DNA of 64,000 nucleotides, taken from assembly GCF_020905335.1 (NCBI RefSeq), contig NZ_JAJJMN010000002.1, positions 620,001 to 684,000 on the forward strand, written 5' to 3'. A program made the position numbers and the translations under genes. Shown here in pieces: positions 43,447-52,779 of this stretch. How positions within the stretch are numbered: position 1 is the first letter of the stretch; every line of letters begins with the position of its first letter. Under the pieces are notes generated by a model that was not told the origin of the DNA, ran no database searches, and saw nothing but the letters and a program-made list of their open reading frames with translations. This DNA comes from Flavobacterium lipolyticum (GTDB taxonomy: Bacteria > Bacteroidota > Bacteroidia > Flavobacteriales > Flavobacteriaceae).

Positions 43447-44043
43447 ATGCTAAAAAAATTACTTGTTGGTTTATGGATGGCATTGTTGGTTGTTGCTATC
43501 TCATTTCTCTTCTGGCAGAATGAATTTAAATACAGTTTACCTACGCCGGTTCCTCAAAATTTCAAAGCGATAGCTCTAGGAAGCAAGATTGATTTAAAAT
43601 GTTGTTTGGCAGATCGAAAACCCATTTTTATCCATTTCTTCAATCCCGACTGTCCTTGTTCTCGGTTTAACATTCCTCATGTTTCGGAACTCATTAAAAA
43701 GTATGGTGACCGGATTAATTTTAAAATTGTGGTGCTCAACAAAGAGAGGTCTTTCACTATAGCCGAAATTCAGAAAAAATTTGATGCTGAAATTCCGGTT
43801 TATTTCGATCAGGCTATAGCGAAAAGTTGTGGTGTATTCTCAACCCCGCAGGCTGTTCTTCTGGATGCTTCTCAGAATTTGTATTATCGTGGAAACTACA
43901 ATAAAACCAGGTATTGTACCAATACAGACAGTAATTATGCGCAAATAGCAATTGATTCCTTATTGAAACAGCATCATTCTCCTTCGTTTGATGTTTTAGC
44001 GCTAAGAGCTTATGGATGCTCGTTACCAAAATGCAATAAATAA
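43447..44043 (+). CDS. Membrane-anchored thioredoxin-fold protein with CxC motif
   Basis: From the ATG at 43447 the protein has 198 residues: one N-terminal membrane helix (LLVGLWMALLVVAISFLFW) and a periplasmic thioredoxin/TlpA-like domain (IFIHFFNPDCPCSRFNIPHV, then FDAEIPVYFDQAIAKSCGVF and STPQAVLLD with the cis-Pro loop). The redox motif is C69-P-C71, a CxC and not the usual CxxC; an adjacent Cys pair (KCCLA) and a C-terminal CSLPKC are also present. First of three genes in the same direction, 31 bases before the membrane sensor-like gene. Confidence 0.75.
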   Translation: MLKKLLVGLWMALLVVAISFLFWQNEFKYSLPTPVPQNFKAIALGSKIDLKCCLADRKPIFIHFFNPDCPCSRFNIPHVSELIKKYGDRINFKIVVLNKERSFTIAEIQKKFDAEIPVYFDQAIAKSCGVFSTPQAVLLDASQNLYYRGNYNKTRYCTNTDSNYAQIAIDSLLKQHHSPSFDVLALRAYGCSLPKCNK

Positions 44044-44074
44044 ACCAAATTCTTAACCAAAATCATTTTAATTT

Positions 44075-44929
44075 ATGAAAACAAGAGCCAGTTTGAATGA
44101 ACAAGATTATTTGCACAATTTCATGTCTACGATGACCCAACGATCGGACACCATTGTCAATTATGTTTTAGCGATTTATTTTCTGTTTGGAATTGCTTTA
44201 GCTTTTAAATATGATACGTTTGAAATCGGAGTAGGAGTAGGTGTTTTAAATTTGCTGTTGTACTATTCAGCAAAGTTTTTCTTTAAAAAATCTAACTTTT
44301 ACCAGTATGTGCTGGCTATTGTTTTGGCCATATTTATGGCACAGTACATCTATCAAATGCATGGTTTGTTTGAGATGCATTTTACCGTTTTTATTGCCAG
44401 TACAATTTTAATTATCTATCAAAACTGGAAGCTCCAGATTCCTTTGACACTTTTGGTAGTCTTGCATCATGGGGCTTTGGCGTATTTGCAAAATCAGGTT
44501 TTCAACGACCCAAAAGGATTACAATTGTATTTTTCACAGGTTAATTTTGATGTGGAAACCTTTGTAATTCACGTCGTCTTGGCGGCAGTGGTATTTTTTA
44601 TGAATGGGTATTGGGCGTATTATTTTAAAGAACACAGTCAAAACCATATTTCTAAAATTTCAGACGAATACGAATTAGAAAACATGAAGCTGGCTTCTGC
44701 AAAGTACAGTTCACTAACCGCTACTAAAGATTATAATGATTTCATTCACAGAACTACACTGGATTTGAAATTACCAGTAAGCTCTGTGCTTAAACTTATT
44801 GACGTTTCCAAAGGACACACAGACAATGATAAATTATTGAATTATCTGGAGATGATGCGTGAAAGCGCCAAGAGAATTGACGACCTGGTAAACGATATTC
44901 ATGTGAAATCTACTGATAGCAGGAATTAA
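44075..44929 (+). CDS. Membrane sensor-like protein with degenerate histidine-kinase dimerisation domain
   Basis: The protein has 284 residues with about six membrane helices (residues 25-190), then a cytosolic helix and a HisKA-like helical hairpin (DYNDFIHRTTLDLKLPVSSV, LLNYLEMMRESAKRIDDLVN). In true kinases this box reads HDL(R/K)xPL; here the residue before DLK is Leu, so the phosphorylated His is missing, and no ATP-binding domain follows. It cannot be an ordinary kinase. It lies between the thioredoxin-like and PAS protein genes; a role as a signal-sensing partner of the PAS protein is inferred. Confidence 0.65.
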   Translation: MKTRASLNEQDYLHNFMSTMTQRSDTIVNYVLAIYFLFGIALAFKYDTFEIGVGVGVLNLLLYYSAKFFFKKSNFYQYVLAIVLAIFMAQYIYQMHGLFEMHFTVFIASTILIIYQNWKLQIPLTLLVVLHHGALAYLQNQVFNDPKGLQLYFSQVNFDVETFVIHVVLAAVVFFMNGYWAYYFKEHSQNHISKISDEYELENMKLASAKYSSLTATKDYNDFIHRTTLDLKLPVSSVLKLIDVSKGHTDNDKLLNYLEMMRESAKRIDDLVNDIHVKSTDSRN

Positions 44930-45031
44930 AACAACAACTTGCAGTGTGTTTTAAATCAGTGATTTATACATTTTAAAATACAGGCCTAAGATAAAAAATG
45001 GTATTGCTTATTAATTTTAAATACAGGATTT

Positions 45032-45634
45032 ATGGACAACAGAATTACTCGCCCGACTCCATCCGACAGAGAAGTCGACTGGAACAAAACAAAAGTATTA
45101 TTAAGTAAAACAGATACAAAAGGAACCATTTTATATGCAAATGAGGCATTTATTGATGTTTCGGGATATGATGAGCACGAATTAATCGGTCACGCTCATA
45201 ATATTGTCCGTCATCCGGATATGCCGAAAGTAATTTTTAAATTTCTATGGGATAGTATTAAATCAAGTCAGAATATCCATGTCATTATCAAAAACATGTC
45301 TAAAACGGGACGATTTTATTGGGTGGTAACCGATTTTAAAATCATTGCAGATGGTGATGGTGAAATTGTTGGTTACTTCGGAACAAGAAAAGCTGTGCCG
45401 GAAGAAATCATTACCAAGTTTATTGATCCTCTGTATAAAAAACTGCTGCATATTGAGGAGGTAAGCGGAATGGGTGCTGCCGAAGATTATTTGATTGGCT
45501 TTTTAGAAGAACGCAAAAAAACGTATATGGAGTACATCGATCATTTGATTGCGACAGGAAAAGACGATAAGAACAAAATAAGCAAAGGACTTTTTAGTGG
45601 TCTGTTTGAAAAAAAAGCAGCTCCTAAAAAATAA
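45032..45634 (+). CDS. Stand-alone Aer-like PAS-domain protein
   Basis: The protein has 200 residues. Residues 20-125 form a PAS domain of the aerotaxis receptor type (SKTDTKGTILYANEAFIDVS, GHAHNIVRHPDMPKVIFKFL, GRFYWVVTDF), which in Aer binds FAD and reports redox state. No HAMP or methyl-accepting domain follows; instead there are helices and a lysine-rich tail (GLFEKKAAPKK). It starts about 100 bases after the membrane sensor-like gene. A redox-sensing adaptor is likely; flavobacteria glide and lack flagellar chemotaxis, so the output is open. Confidence 0.8.
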   Translation: MDNRITRPTPSDREVDWNKTKVLLSKTDTKGTILYANEAFIDVSGYDEHELIGHAHNIVRHPDMPKVIFKFLWDSIKSSQNIHVIIKNMSKTGRFYWVVTDFKIIADGDGEIVGYFGTRKAVPEEIITKFIDPLYKKLLHIEEVSGMGAAEDYLIGFLEERKKTYMEYIDHLIATGKDDKNKISKGLFSGLFEKKAAPKK

Positions 45635-45785
45635 CAACTTCACGAAGTTACATATACTTCATTGTAAAAGATAAGCATTCAACTTAGAAGAATTTGTCCC
45701 CCAACGAATTCAAATCACCAAAAAACATCAGTTGTTAAAAGCTTGGCCTTTACCACAATGAAGTATATTTTTTTTTTATAAATTG

Positions 45786-46462
45786 CCATAAGCCTTCGAC
45801 TCCGCTCAGGGTGACCAAATTATTGCTGTATATGGTTTAGTTTTCATAAGCCTTCGACTTCGCTCAGGGTGACCAAAGTATAGCTGTATTTAGTTTAGTT
45901 TTCAAAAGCCTTCGACTCCGCTCAGGGTGAACAAAGTATAGCGGTATTTGGTTTAGTTTTCATAAGCCTTCGACTCCGCTCAGGGTGAACAGAGTATAGC
46001 GGTATTTGGTTTAGTTTTCATAAGCCTACGACTCCGCTCAGGGCGACCGCAATAGCTGTATTTGATTTAGTTTTCATAAGCCTTCGACTCCGCTCAGGGC
46101 GACCGTAGTATAGCTGTATTTGGTTTAGTTTTCAAAAGTCTTTGACTCCGCTCAGGTTGACCGTAGTATAGCTGTGTTTATTTTTAGTTCTCAAAAGTCT
46201 TCGACTCCGCTCAGGGTGACCGTAGTATAGCTGTATTTGGTTTAGTTTTCAAAAGTCTTTGACTCCGCTCAGGTTGACCGTAGTATAGCTGTGTTTATTT
46301 TAGTTCTCAAAAGTCTTCGACTCCGCTCAGGGTGACCAAAGTATAGCTGTATTTCGTTTAGTTTTCATAAGCCTTCGACTCCGCTCAGGGTGACCGTAGT
46401 ATAGCTGTGTTTATTTTAGTTCTCAAAAGTCTTCGACTTCGCTCAGGATGACCATAGCGTTC
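45786..46462 (+). repeat. Twelve tandem units of about 58 bp
   Basis: Each unit has AAGCCTTCGACTCCGCTCAG, GGTGACC, then AAAGTATAGCTGTATTTGGT and TTAGTTTTC, with scattered substitutions; units 7 and 9 share CTTTGACTCCGCTCAGGTTG, pointing to copying of pairs. The core around CTTCGACTCCGCTCAGGGTG is an intergenic repeat seen in many bacteria. The whole unit is conserved, with no unique spacers, so it is not a CRISPR. No gene lies in 45635-46533. Confidence 0.85.
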
Positions 46463-46533
46463 TTGTTTAGAATATCCGTAGTAAAACACAATATCAGTAT
46501 CTTAACATCTCAGCACCTTAGAACCTTAGAACC

Positions 46534-48642
46534 TTAACTAATATAATTCCAAATGTTTTTCTTCTTGGTCAGTTCGATAAAAACAGCCTTTAATATGGCG
46601 TGTTCTGGTTTTTGTAACGGTGCGTCTTCTTTTAGGATTTTCATGGCATAATTACGCGCCATACCTAGAATATCCCTGTCGCGGACAATATCGGCAATTT
46701 GAAGATTTAGAACGCCGCTTTGTTGTGTTCCCATCAAATCACCCGGGCCGCGTAGTTTAAGATCTACTTCGGCGATTTCAAAACCATCATTGGTCTGAAC
46801 CATGGTTTCCATTCGTGTTTTACTGTCGGAACTTAATTTGAAACTCGTCATCAGAATACAATAACTCTGTTCGGCTCCACGTCCTACACGTCCACGCAGC
46901 TGATGCAATTGCGACAGACCAAAACGTTCTGCGCTTTCAATGATCATTACACTGGCATTAGGAACGTTAACACCAACCTCAATTACAGTGGTGGCTACCA
47001 TGATATTGGTTTTACCTTCAGAAAAACGTTTCATCTCAGCATCTTTATCAGCAGGTTTCATTTTGCCATGCAGGATAGAAATAGCGTATTGAGGTAATGG
47101 AAAATCACGGGAAATACTCTCGTAACCGTCCATTAGATCTTTAAAATCCATTTTTTCTGATTCCTGAATCAACGGATAAACAATATAAATCTGTCTCCCT
47201 AATGCAATTTCATCACGCAGGAATTTCCAGACTTTCAAACGATTACTGTCGTATCGGTGAACCGTTTGAATTGGTTTTCGTCCGGGAGGTAATTCGTCAA
47301 TTACAGAAATATCTAAGTCCCCATATAAACTCATAGCCAAAGTTCTCGGAATAGGAGTAGCGGTCATAACCAAAACGTGGGGAGGAATTTCGTTTTTCTT
47401 CCACAATTTCGAACGCTGTTCTACGCCAAAACGATGCTGTTCGTCAATTACAGCGAGTCCCAGATTCTGAAATTTCACCTTGTCTTCCAGTAGCGCATGT
47501 GTACCAATTAAAATTTGCAAACTTCCGTTTTCCAGTTCTTCGTGAATTATTTTTCGGGCCGCAGTTTTACTTGAACCTGTCAGAAGTTTTATGTTGATAT
47601 TTAGCGTTTTAGCTAATTCAGATAAACCGATAAAATGCTGATTGGCAAGGATTTCTGTAGGAGCCATTAAGCACGCCTGAAAACCATTGTCTATCGCCAA
47701 AAGCATACTCATAAAAGCCACAATTGTTTTTCCGGACCCCACATCTCCCTGCAGCAATCGGTTCATCTGGGCATTGCTTCCCATATCAGAACGAATCTCT
47801 TTGATTACTCTCTTTTGAGCATTTGTGAGGCTAAAAGGTAAATGATTCTGATAAAATTCATTAAAAAACGTTCCTACCGTAGTAAAAGGATGTCCTTTTA
47901 TTTTATGCTTTCGAATAAGGTTTTTAGTGATTAATTGAAGTTGTATAAAAAACAATTCCTCGAATTTTAGTCGGTATTGCGCTTTCGCTAAAGCATCAGT
48001 GTTTTTCGGAAAATGAATGTTGAATAAAGCGGCTCTTTTAGAAATAAGCCGTAGTTCCTCGATTAGATAAGCTGGAAAAGTTTCGGTAAATAGAGCCTGA
48101 GTTTCCAGAAACAGCTGTTCCATTAGTTTGTTAATGGTACGGTTCGAAATCCCTTTATTAGCCAGTGTTTCGGTGGAAGGATATACAGGCTGCATGGCCG
48201 AACGAAGACTTCTTTCATGTTCGCTCCACAATTCAATTTCCGGATGTGCCATACTAAATTGACTTCCGTATAGCGAACATTTTCCAAAAATCACACAAAC
48301 CTCATTCAGTTTCAGACTTTCACGAATCCATTTATGCCCTTGAAACCAATTTAGATCTATTTGCCCCGTGTCATCAACAAAAGTAGCTACAAGTCGTTTT
48401 TTATTCTTTGCAAATTCGACGGTTTTAATATTGATTATTTTTCCAATAATCTGCACCTCAGATCCTGTATTCTGAAGTTCATTAATTTTATAATAACGCG
48501 TTCGGTCTATATATCTGTTCGGGAAAAAATTAACCAAATCTCCGTATTTATGAATCCCAAGTTCCTTTCGAAGCAGCTGACCGCGACTGGGACCAACGCC
48601 TTTTAGGTATTCAATGGGGGTTTCAAGGAGATTGTTGGACAT
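46534..48642 (-). CDS. recG: ATP-dependent DNA helicase RecG
   Basis: The protein has 702 residues. The N-terminal wedge/OB domain starts with TPIEYLKGVGPSRGQLLRKE. The helicase part has LLQGDVGSGKTIVAF (Walker A), AVIDEQHRFGVEQR (DEQH box), VMTATPIPRTLAMS and LHQLRGRVGRGAEQSYCIL (motif VI). It remodels stalled replication forks and Holliday junctions. It lies between the 58-bp tandem array, which follows its stop, and a divergent unknown gene. Confidence 0.96.
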   Translation of the reverse strand: MSNNLLETPIEYLKGVGPSRGQLLRKELGIHKYGDLVNFFPNRYIDRTRYYKINELQNTGSEVQIIGKIINIKTVEFAKNKKRLVATFVDDTGQIDLNWFQGHKWIRESLKLNEVCVIFGKCSLYGSQFSMAHPEIELWSEHERSLRSAMQPVYPSTETLANKGISNRTINKLMEQLFLETQALFTETFPAYLIEELRLISKRAALFNIHFPKNTDALAKAQYRLKFEELFFIQLQLITKNLIRKHKIKGHPFTTVGTFFNEFYQNHLPFSLTNAQKRVIKEIRSDMGSNAQMNRLLQGDVGSGKTIVAFMSMLLAIDNGFQACLMAPTEILANQHFIGLSELAKTLNINIKLLTGSSKTAARKIIHEELENGSLQILIGTHALLEDKVKFQNLGLAVIDEQHRFGVEQRSKLWKKNEIPPHVLVMTATPIPRTLAMSLYGDLDISVIDELPPGRKPIQTVHRYDSNRLKVWKFLRDEIALGRQIYIVYPLIQESEKMDFKDLMDGYESISRDFPLPQYAISILHGKMKPADKDAEMKRFSEGKTNIMVATTVIEVGVNVPNASVMIIESAERFGLSQLHQLRGRVGRGAEQSYCILMTSFKLSSDSKTRMETMVQTNDGFEIAEVDLKLRGPGDLMGTQQSGVLNLQIADIVRDRDILGMARNYAMKILKEDAPLQKPEHAILKAVFIELTKKKNIWNYIS

Positions 48643-48897
48643 TTCGGTAATTGTAGATTTTAGATTTTTAGAGTATAGAGCAAAGAATAAAGAGTACAGA
48701 ACAAAGAGACAAGATTTTAGAGCAAAATCTATAATCTCGCCTCTTTGCTCTATTTTCTATTTTCGAATCGCTTTCATAACTGCGAAGATAAATTTTAATT
48801 GGGAAATTTGAAAGTCTGAAATAATTCATTGGCTATTTTAATAAATAAAGATATTGAGTAGATTTGTTCAGATGTTTTTAGACCAAAACCCTTTATA

Positions 48898-50667
48898 ATG
48901 ACTAACGAAGAAAAAGTTCCTTTTGAAACCATGAATTTTGCTGGTGTGACTTTCAAGGTGATTAACCGACCTGAAGCACATACTATTATTGGCGATCTTA
49001 CTGATTTTAACAATCAAAAAATATACAATGTTTTTGAAGATACCTGGCGCTTTCCGGATTACGAAGACAATCCTATATTTCTCTTAGCGGAAGATGATGT
49101 GGAAATGGATACGTTTGAAATGGATTACAGTACAGATGAAAATCAGGATGTTTTTATACTCGGATTTATTTTCAAAGGCAATCTAACGGTTAAAAAACTT
49201 ATTAGTTCTTTTGACACAGATAATTCACCTGCTCTGATCGTTTTAGGAGAAACAATTACTGCAAACATTACCTTGTTTGGAAGTGTACATTATTTAGGTG
49301 GCGGCTTAAAATGCGATTCACTTTTAGGAGAATACAATCATGGAGAACTTTTTGTAAAGGGTGATGTTACCGCCTGGTTGATCTACAGTGATGATATGTG
49401 GATGCATTTTGAACGTTTTACCAATGTTCAGGCAATTGTTAATGTGGGCAGACCTGATGTTTTGATTTGCAGTAATCTGACGGATACAGACGGATCAATC
49501 GTAATCATTGAAAATTACCTTCCTTCGACACACCGATTGAGTGATATCGTAAATGATTCTTTTATTGAATATTCCGATGATGGTACGGAGATCCTGGGTA
49601 ATAATTACTATGATGATTGCTTTAAAAAAGGACTTTCAATTGTTGATCAGAGCAAATCAGATCAATATTTGTATACTGATTTTCGCGCTCAGTTTAGAGA
49701 AGCCGTAGAAACGGTAGTTGAGATGGAAAAATTCAAAACTGAGGAAAGGCTTTACAGCAATATTGGAAATACCACACATTTGTTTGTTTCTTTTGATTAT
49801 GAAGAAAAGAAATACAGTCAGCTTTCAGAAGAAATTGGAAACGGATTTAATATTAGGATGCGTGGTTTATGGTGTCATGATACGGAAGAAATTACACTCA
49901 TTCTCGAATATCTGGATGAAGAGGGGAATCCGAAATACCAATGGATGAATGATGAAACGACAAACGGAATAGAGTTTTATTGCATAAAACGTGCTGTAAT
50001 AGAAGCTTTTTATTCTCTGACTTCAGAGACTGAAGAGGAAGAGGAAAGTGAAGAAATGGAGGAAGATGAAGAATACGACAACAGCTTTTCACTGGAAGAA
50101 TTTGCTGTGCAGTTTGGCAAGTATGCTTTACCGGCAGATTTAGTAAAGTTGTACGAGTTTGAGCAGGAATATGGCCCAGAAACTTATTCGGAATGTTTTG
50201 GTTTGACTATTACAGAAGACAAGACCGGTATAAAAACATGGTCGGAAAAAGAAGCCTTTTACAATAGTTTTATCGAGTTTGCAGGAGCCAACGGTTCCGG
50301 AAGTTCGTATGCTTACTGGCTGATAAATGAGGATTTAAACGATTGCCCGATAGTCGTGTTTGGCGATGAAGGAGGTATTCATATAGTAGCCGAAAACACC
50401 AGTAAATTAATTCATCTTCTGACTTTAGATACCGAAATTTCAGTTGATTTCGATTCGGCTTATTTTTACAAAGACGAAGAGTATTATGAAGAGAACGAAT
50501 ATAAGGAAGAGTTTCAGCAATGGGTTAAAAGTGAGTTCAGTCTTGATGCGTTAGAAACCAATGAAGAAACAGAAGAAATTGTAAGCGAGGCTCAAAAGAA
50601 ATACAAAAAACGACTGAATGATTTCTTAATCAGTTTTGATATTGAAATAGGCGAAAACGACGAGTAA
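48898..50667 (+). CDS. Large acidic beta-solenoid protein of unknown function
   Basis: The protein has 589 residues, strongly acidic, with no signal peptide. Residues 70-190 look like a right-handed beta-helix of the polymer-forming type (GNLTVKKLISSF, ALIVLGETITANITLFGSVH, GELFVKGDVTAWLIY). Residues 395-560 contain LPADLVKLYEFEQEYGPETY and WLINEDLNDCPIVVFGDEGG, which resemble SMI1/KNR4 (SUKH)-type domains. A Glu-rich linker (ETEEEEESEEMEEDEEYDN) joins them. SUKH domains are common in immunity proteins, but there is no toxin gene nearby. Function unknown. Confidence 0.65.
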   Translation: MTNEEKVPFETMNFAGVTFKVINRPEAHTIIGDLTDFNNQKIYNVFEDTWRFPDYEDNPIFLLAEDDVEMDTFEMDYSTDENQDVFILGFIFKGNLTVKKLISSFDTDNSPALIVLGETITANITLFGSVHYLGGGLKCDSLLGEYNHGELFVKGDVTAWLIYSDDMWMHFERFTNVQAIVNVGRPDVLICSNLTDTDGSIVIIENYLPSTHRLSDIVNDSFIEYSDDGTEILGNNYYDDCFKKGLSIVDQSKSDQYLYTDFRAQFREAVETVVEMEKFKTEERLYSNIGNTTHLFVSFDYEEKKYSQLSEEIGNGFNIRMRGLWCHDTEEITLILEYLDEEGNPKYQWMNDETTNGIEFYCIKRAVIEAFYSLTSETEEEEESEEMEEDEEYDNSFSLEEFAVQFGKYALPADLVKLYEFEQEYGPETYSECFGLTITEDKTGIKTWSEKEAFYNSFIEFAGANGSGSSYAYWLINEDLNDCPIVVFGDEGGIHIVAENTSKLIHLLTLDTEISVDFDSAYFYKDEEYYEENEYKEEFQQWVKSEFSLDALETNEETEEIVSEAQKKYKKRLNDFLISFDIEIGENDE

Positions 50668-50730
50668 TTCTCAGAGAGTTCAAGAGCTCTACAAAATCGA
50701 AATTTCTATCTTTGAATAAAATTTATAAAA

Positions 50731-51270
50731 ATGACTACACATTTAGCACTTTTACGCGGAATCAACGTTTCCGGTCACAACATGATAAAAATGGAAGCTT
50801 TGAAGACAATGTTAGAAAACATGGGCTTTCAAAACGTACGCACTTACTTGCAGTCCGGAAATGTATTTGTGGATACAGAAGAAGAAAGTGCTTCAAAAGT
50901 AGGTTTTATGATCAAACAGGAGATTTTTAAAGTTTTTGGACATGAAGTTCCTGTGATTGTAATTGCTAAAGAAGACCTGGAATTGTGCTTTTCTAACAAT
51001 CCATTTTTAAAAGAAAAAGATATTGACATCAAGAAACTCTACATTGTTTTTGTTTCGATTGCTTTGAAAAAAGAAAGCATACACGATTTAAAAATCAGTC
51101 AGTTTAAGCCCGATGAAGCCAGTATTGATGAAAACAGAATCTATATTAAGTATGATATAGGTGCCGGAAAGACAAGATTAGAACTTAAATACATTGAGAA
51201 AAAACTAAATGTAATAGGAACAATGCGTAACCTGAATACCGTTACCAATTTGCTGGAGATGTATGTTTAG
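50731..51270 (+). CDS. DUF1697 protein
   Basis: The protein has 179 residues, full length for DUF1697. It begins HLALLRGINVSGHNMIKMEA and contains LKTMLENMGFQNVRTYLQSG, both diagnostic of the family, and ends MRNLNTVTNLLEM. Structures in this family show a ferredoxin-like fold; no activity is established. It stands alone. Confidence 0.9.
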   Translation: MTTHLALLRGINVSGHNMIKMEALKTMLENMGFQNVRTYLQSGNVFVDTEEESASKVGFMIKQEIFKVFGHEVPVIVIAKEDLELCFSNNPFLKEKDIDIKKLYIVFVSIALKKESIHDLKISQFKPDEASIDENRIYIKYDIGAGKTRLELKYIEKKLNVIGTMRNLNTVTNLLEMYV

Positions 51271-51434
51271 GTTTTTAGATCTTTAGATTATTAGATTGTT
51301 GGATCTTTAGATTGTTGGATCTTGATTGAAGAAACGCGAAAGACAGAGTCCCGGAACTAGTTTTTAGAAATTAATTCGTCGTAAGATCTAAGTAGTCTAA
51401 GCTAGTCTAACAATCTAAAGATCTAATAATCTAT
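51271..51434. repeat. Inverted-repeat element between convergent genes
   Basis: Left arm TTAGATCTTTAGATTATTAG with a repeat of GATTGTTGGATC; right arm CAATCTAAAGATCTAATAAT. The middle has AGTAGTCTAAGCTAGTCTAA. Same family as the 135-bp units at 55.9 kb. It probably works as a bidirectional terminator for the genes that converge here. Confidence 0.6.
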
Positions 51435-51938
51435 CTACTCTCTCATCCATTTTAACATCGTCGGAAAAGCCGGTTTTCCCTCCTTAGCAGCATTATCAAC
51501 TCCTAAAGCGAGACCGATCCACTCAAGAAAAGGCAGACCAATAAAATTTCCTAAAGTAAAATTAGAGATCAGCCATTCAGAATCATTTTTATAACCATTA
51601 GGATGAAAAACCAGCTCGATTGGTAATTCTAAATGAGAACATGCGGCAAATGACCATAAAATAGCGGCCATTTCTTCGGCTTCAGTGGGCCAGTTAGAGG
51701 CTATTTTTTCGGTTCCAACGAGTTTTCTGTCGGAAGAACTGGTAACGGCAAGATGCCCCGCTTCGTGCAAAATATCACCCGGATATAATAATTTATCATA
51801 ATCAATAATAACACAATTCGGACCTAAATCTAAACCCGGCAGAAAAGTGTCATTCAATTCCTTTTCAATTACATCTATTCCAATTTCAGTAAGAAAAGAT
51901 ATAATTTTCTTTATTTCTGAATTTTCTTTCGTGAACAT
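51435..51938 (-). CDS. Small protein with HExxH motif
   Basis: The protein has 167 residues. YPGDILHEAGHLAVTS includes H58-E59-x-x-H62, the zinc signature of metallopeptidases. It is followed by a Glu/Ala-rich helix (NWPTEAEEMAAILWSFAACS) that could supply the third ligand Glu. No signal peptide, so cytosolic. It is read with the Dph6-like gene upstream (nine bases between). I do not recognise a named family; peptidase activity is inferred from the motif alone. Confidence 0.7.
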   Translation of the reverse strand: MFTKENSEIKKIISFLTEIGIDVIEKELNDTFLPGLDLGPNCVIIDYDKLLYPGDILHEAGHLAVTSSSDRKLVGTEKIASNWPTEAEEMAAILWSFAACSHLELPIELVFHPNGYKNDSEWLISNFTLGNFIGLPFLEWIGLALGVDNAAKEGKPAFPTMLKWMRE

Positions 51939-51947
51939 ATTCTCGTT

Positions 51948-52685
51948 TTAAATCAAATCGCAATACCAAAATCCATAATCAAAAGCATCACTGGAATTGG
52001 TGTCACAAGCAGTGTTTGAGGTTTCCTGAGTTTTAGGCTTTTCATACTTGCGGAAAACAATTTCTCCAATTTCAAAAGGAACAGGTTCGGAGAAAATTGG
52101 CCCATCAAAAGTAAAAGTATGAAATTCACCATTTTCACCGCAAACATCTACGTTTTCAGGTAAGTCGTTAATGAAATCCTGATCGATAATTCTTCCCACA
52201 AAACTTTTTTCTAAAAACCGCTCGTTTACACATACCACAATCGTTTTAAATCCAAGTGAAATGAATTCTTGTATCAAATCCTGAGTCGGAATTTTCCAAA
52301 GAGGGAATACACCTTCAAAATCTATTTTAGCCAATTGAGTCTCGCGATACTTGCGCAAATCTTCCAGAAAAATATCGCCAAAAATGGAATGTGTGATTCC
52401 AAGACTTTTTAATTCAGCTAAGGTTTCATTCATAACACCTTCATAGGTCTCCATCGTAGGCATCTCCGGGATTTGCATGATTTTCAAAGGTAAACCGAGA
52501 CTTTTTGCTTGCGCTTCCAACAGTTCTACACGAACACCATGCATAGAAATTCGCTGGTATTGCTGATTAACACTTGTCAGTAAACATTCAATTTTGAAAT
52601 CAGGATTTTGCAAAATTTTATAGAGGGCAAGAGCAGAATCTTTTCCGCTGCTCCAGTTAAATAAAGCTTTTTTAGGTATTGGCAT
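51948..52685 (-). CDS. Dph6-like ATP pyrophosphatase (adenine nucleotide alpha hydrolase)
   Basis: From the ATG at 52685 the protein has 245 residues. The N-terminal PP-loop KALFNWSSGKDSALALYKIL binds ATP; HGVRVELLEAQAKSLGLPL and SLGITHSIFGDIFLEDLRKY are typical for the Dph6/MJ0570 group (PF01902). In eukaryotes and archaea Dph6 amidates diphthine, but bacteria lack diphthamide, so the substrate is open. The frame is open 216 bases further upstream, but that part overlaps the divergent aminopeptidase gene and its promoter and has no family likeness. Confidence 0.85.
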   Translation of the reverse strand: MPIPKKALFNWSSGKDSALALYKILQNPDFKIECLLTSVNQQYQRISMHGVRVELLEAQAKSLGLPLKIMQIPEMPTMETYEGVMNETLAELKSLGITHSIFGDIFLEDLRKYRETQLAKIDFEGVFPLWKIPTQDLIQEFISLGFKTIVVCVNERFLEKSFVGRIIDQDFINDLPENVDVCGENGEFHTFTFDGPIFSEPVPFEIGEIVFRKYEKPKTQETSNTACDTNSSDAFDYGFWYCDLI

Positions 52686-52727
52686 GCTGTTGTAATTTTG
52701 TCTGGTAAACTTACAACTTTCATTCGA

Positions 52728-52754
52728 TTTGTTTGTCAAACCTTTGTAACTTTG
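52728..52754 (+). promoter_or_regulatory. Likely promoter of the M1 aminopeptidase gene
   Basis: TAACTTTG at 52747-52754 fits the -7 consensus; TTG ends at 52731 or 52735, a spacer somewhat shorter than usual. The start codon follows at 52780. Confidence 0.42.
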
Positions 52755-52779
52755 GAATTTCGCCCACAAATTTGGTTCA

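Noticed and set aside
45786..46462. Regular repeats that could be a CRISPR array
   Set aside because: The whole 58-base unit is conserved, so there are no unique spacers, and no cas genes are present.
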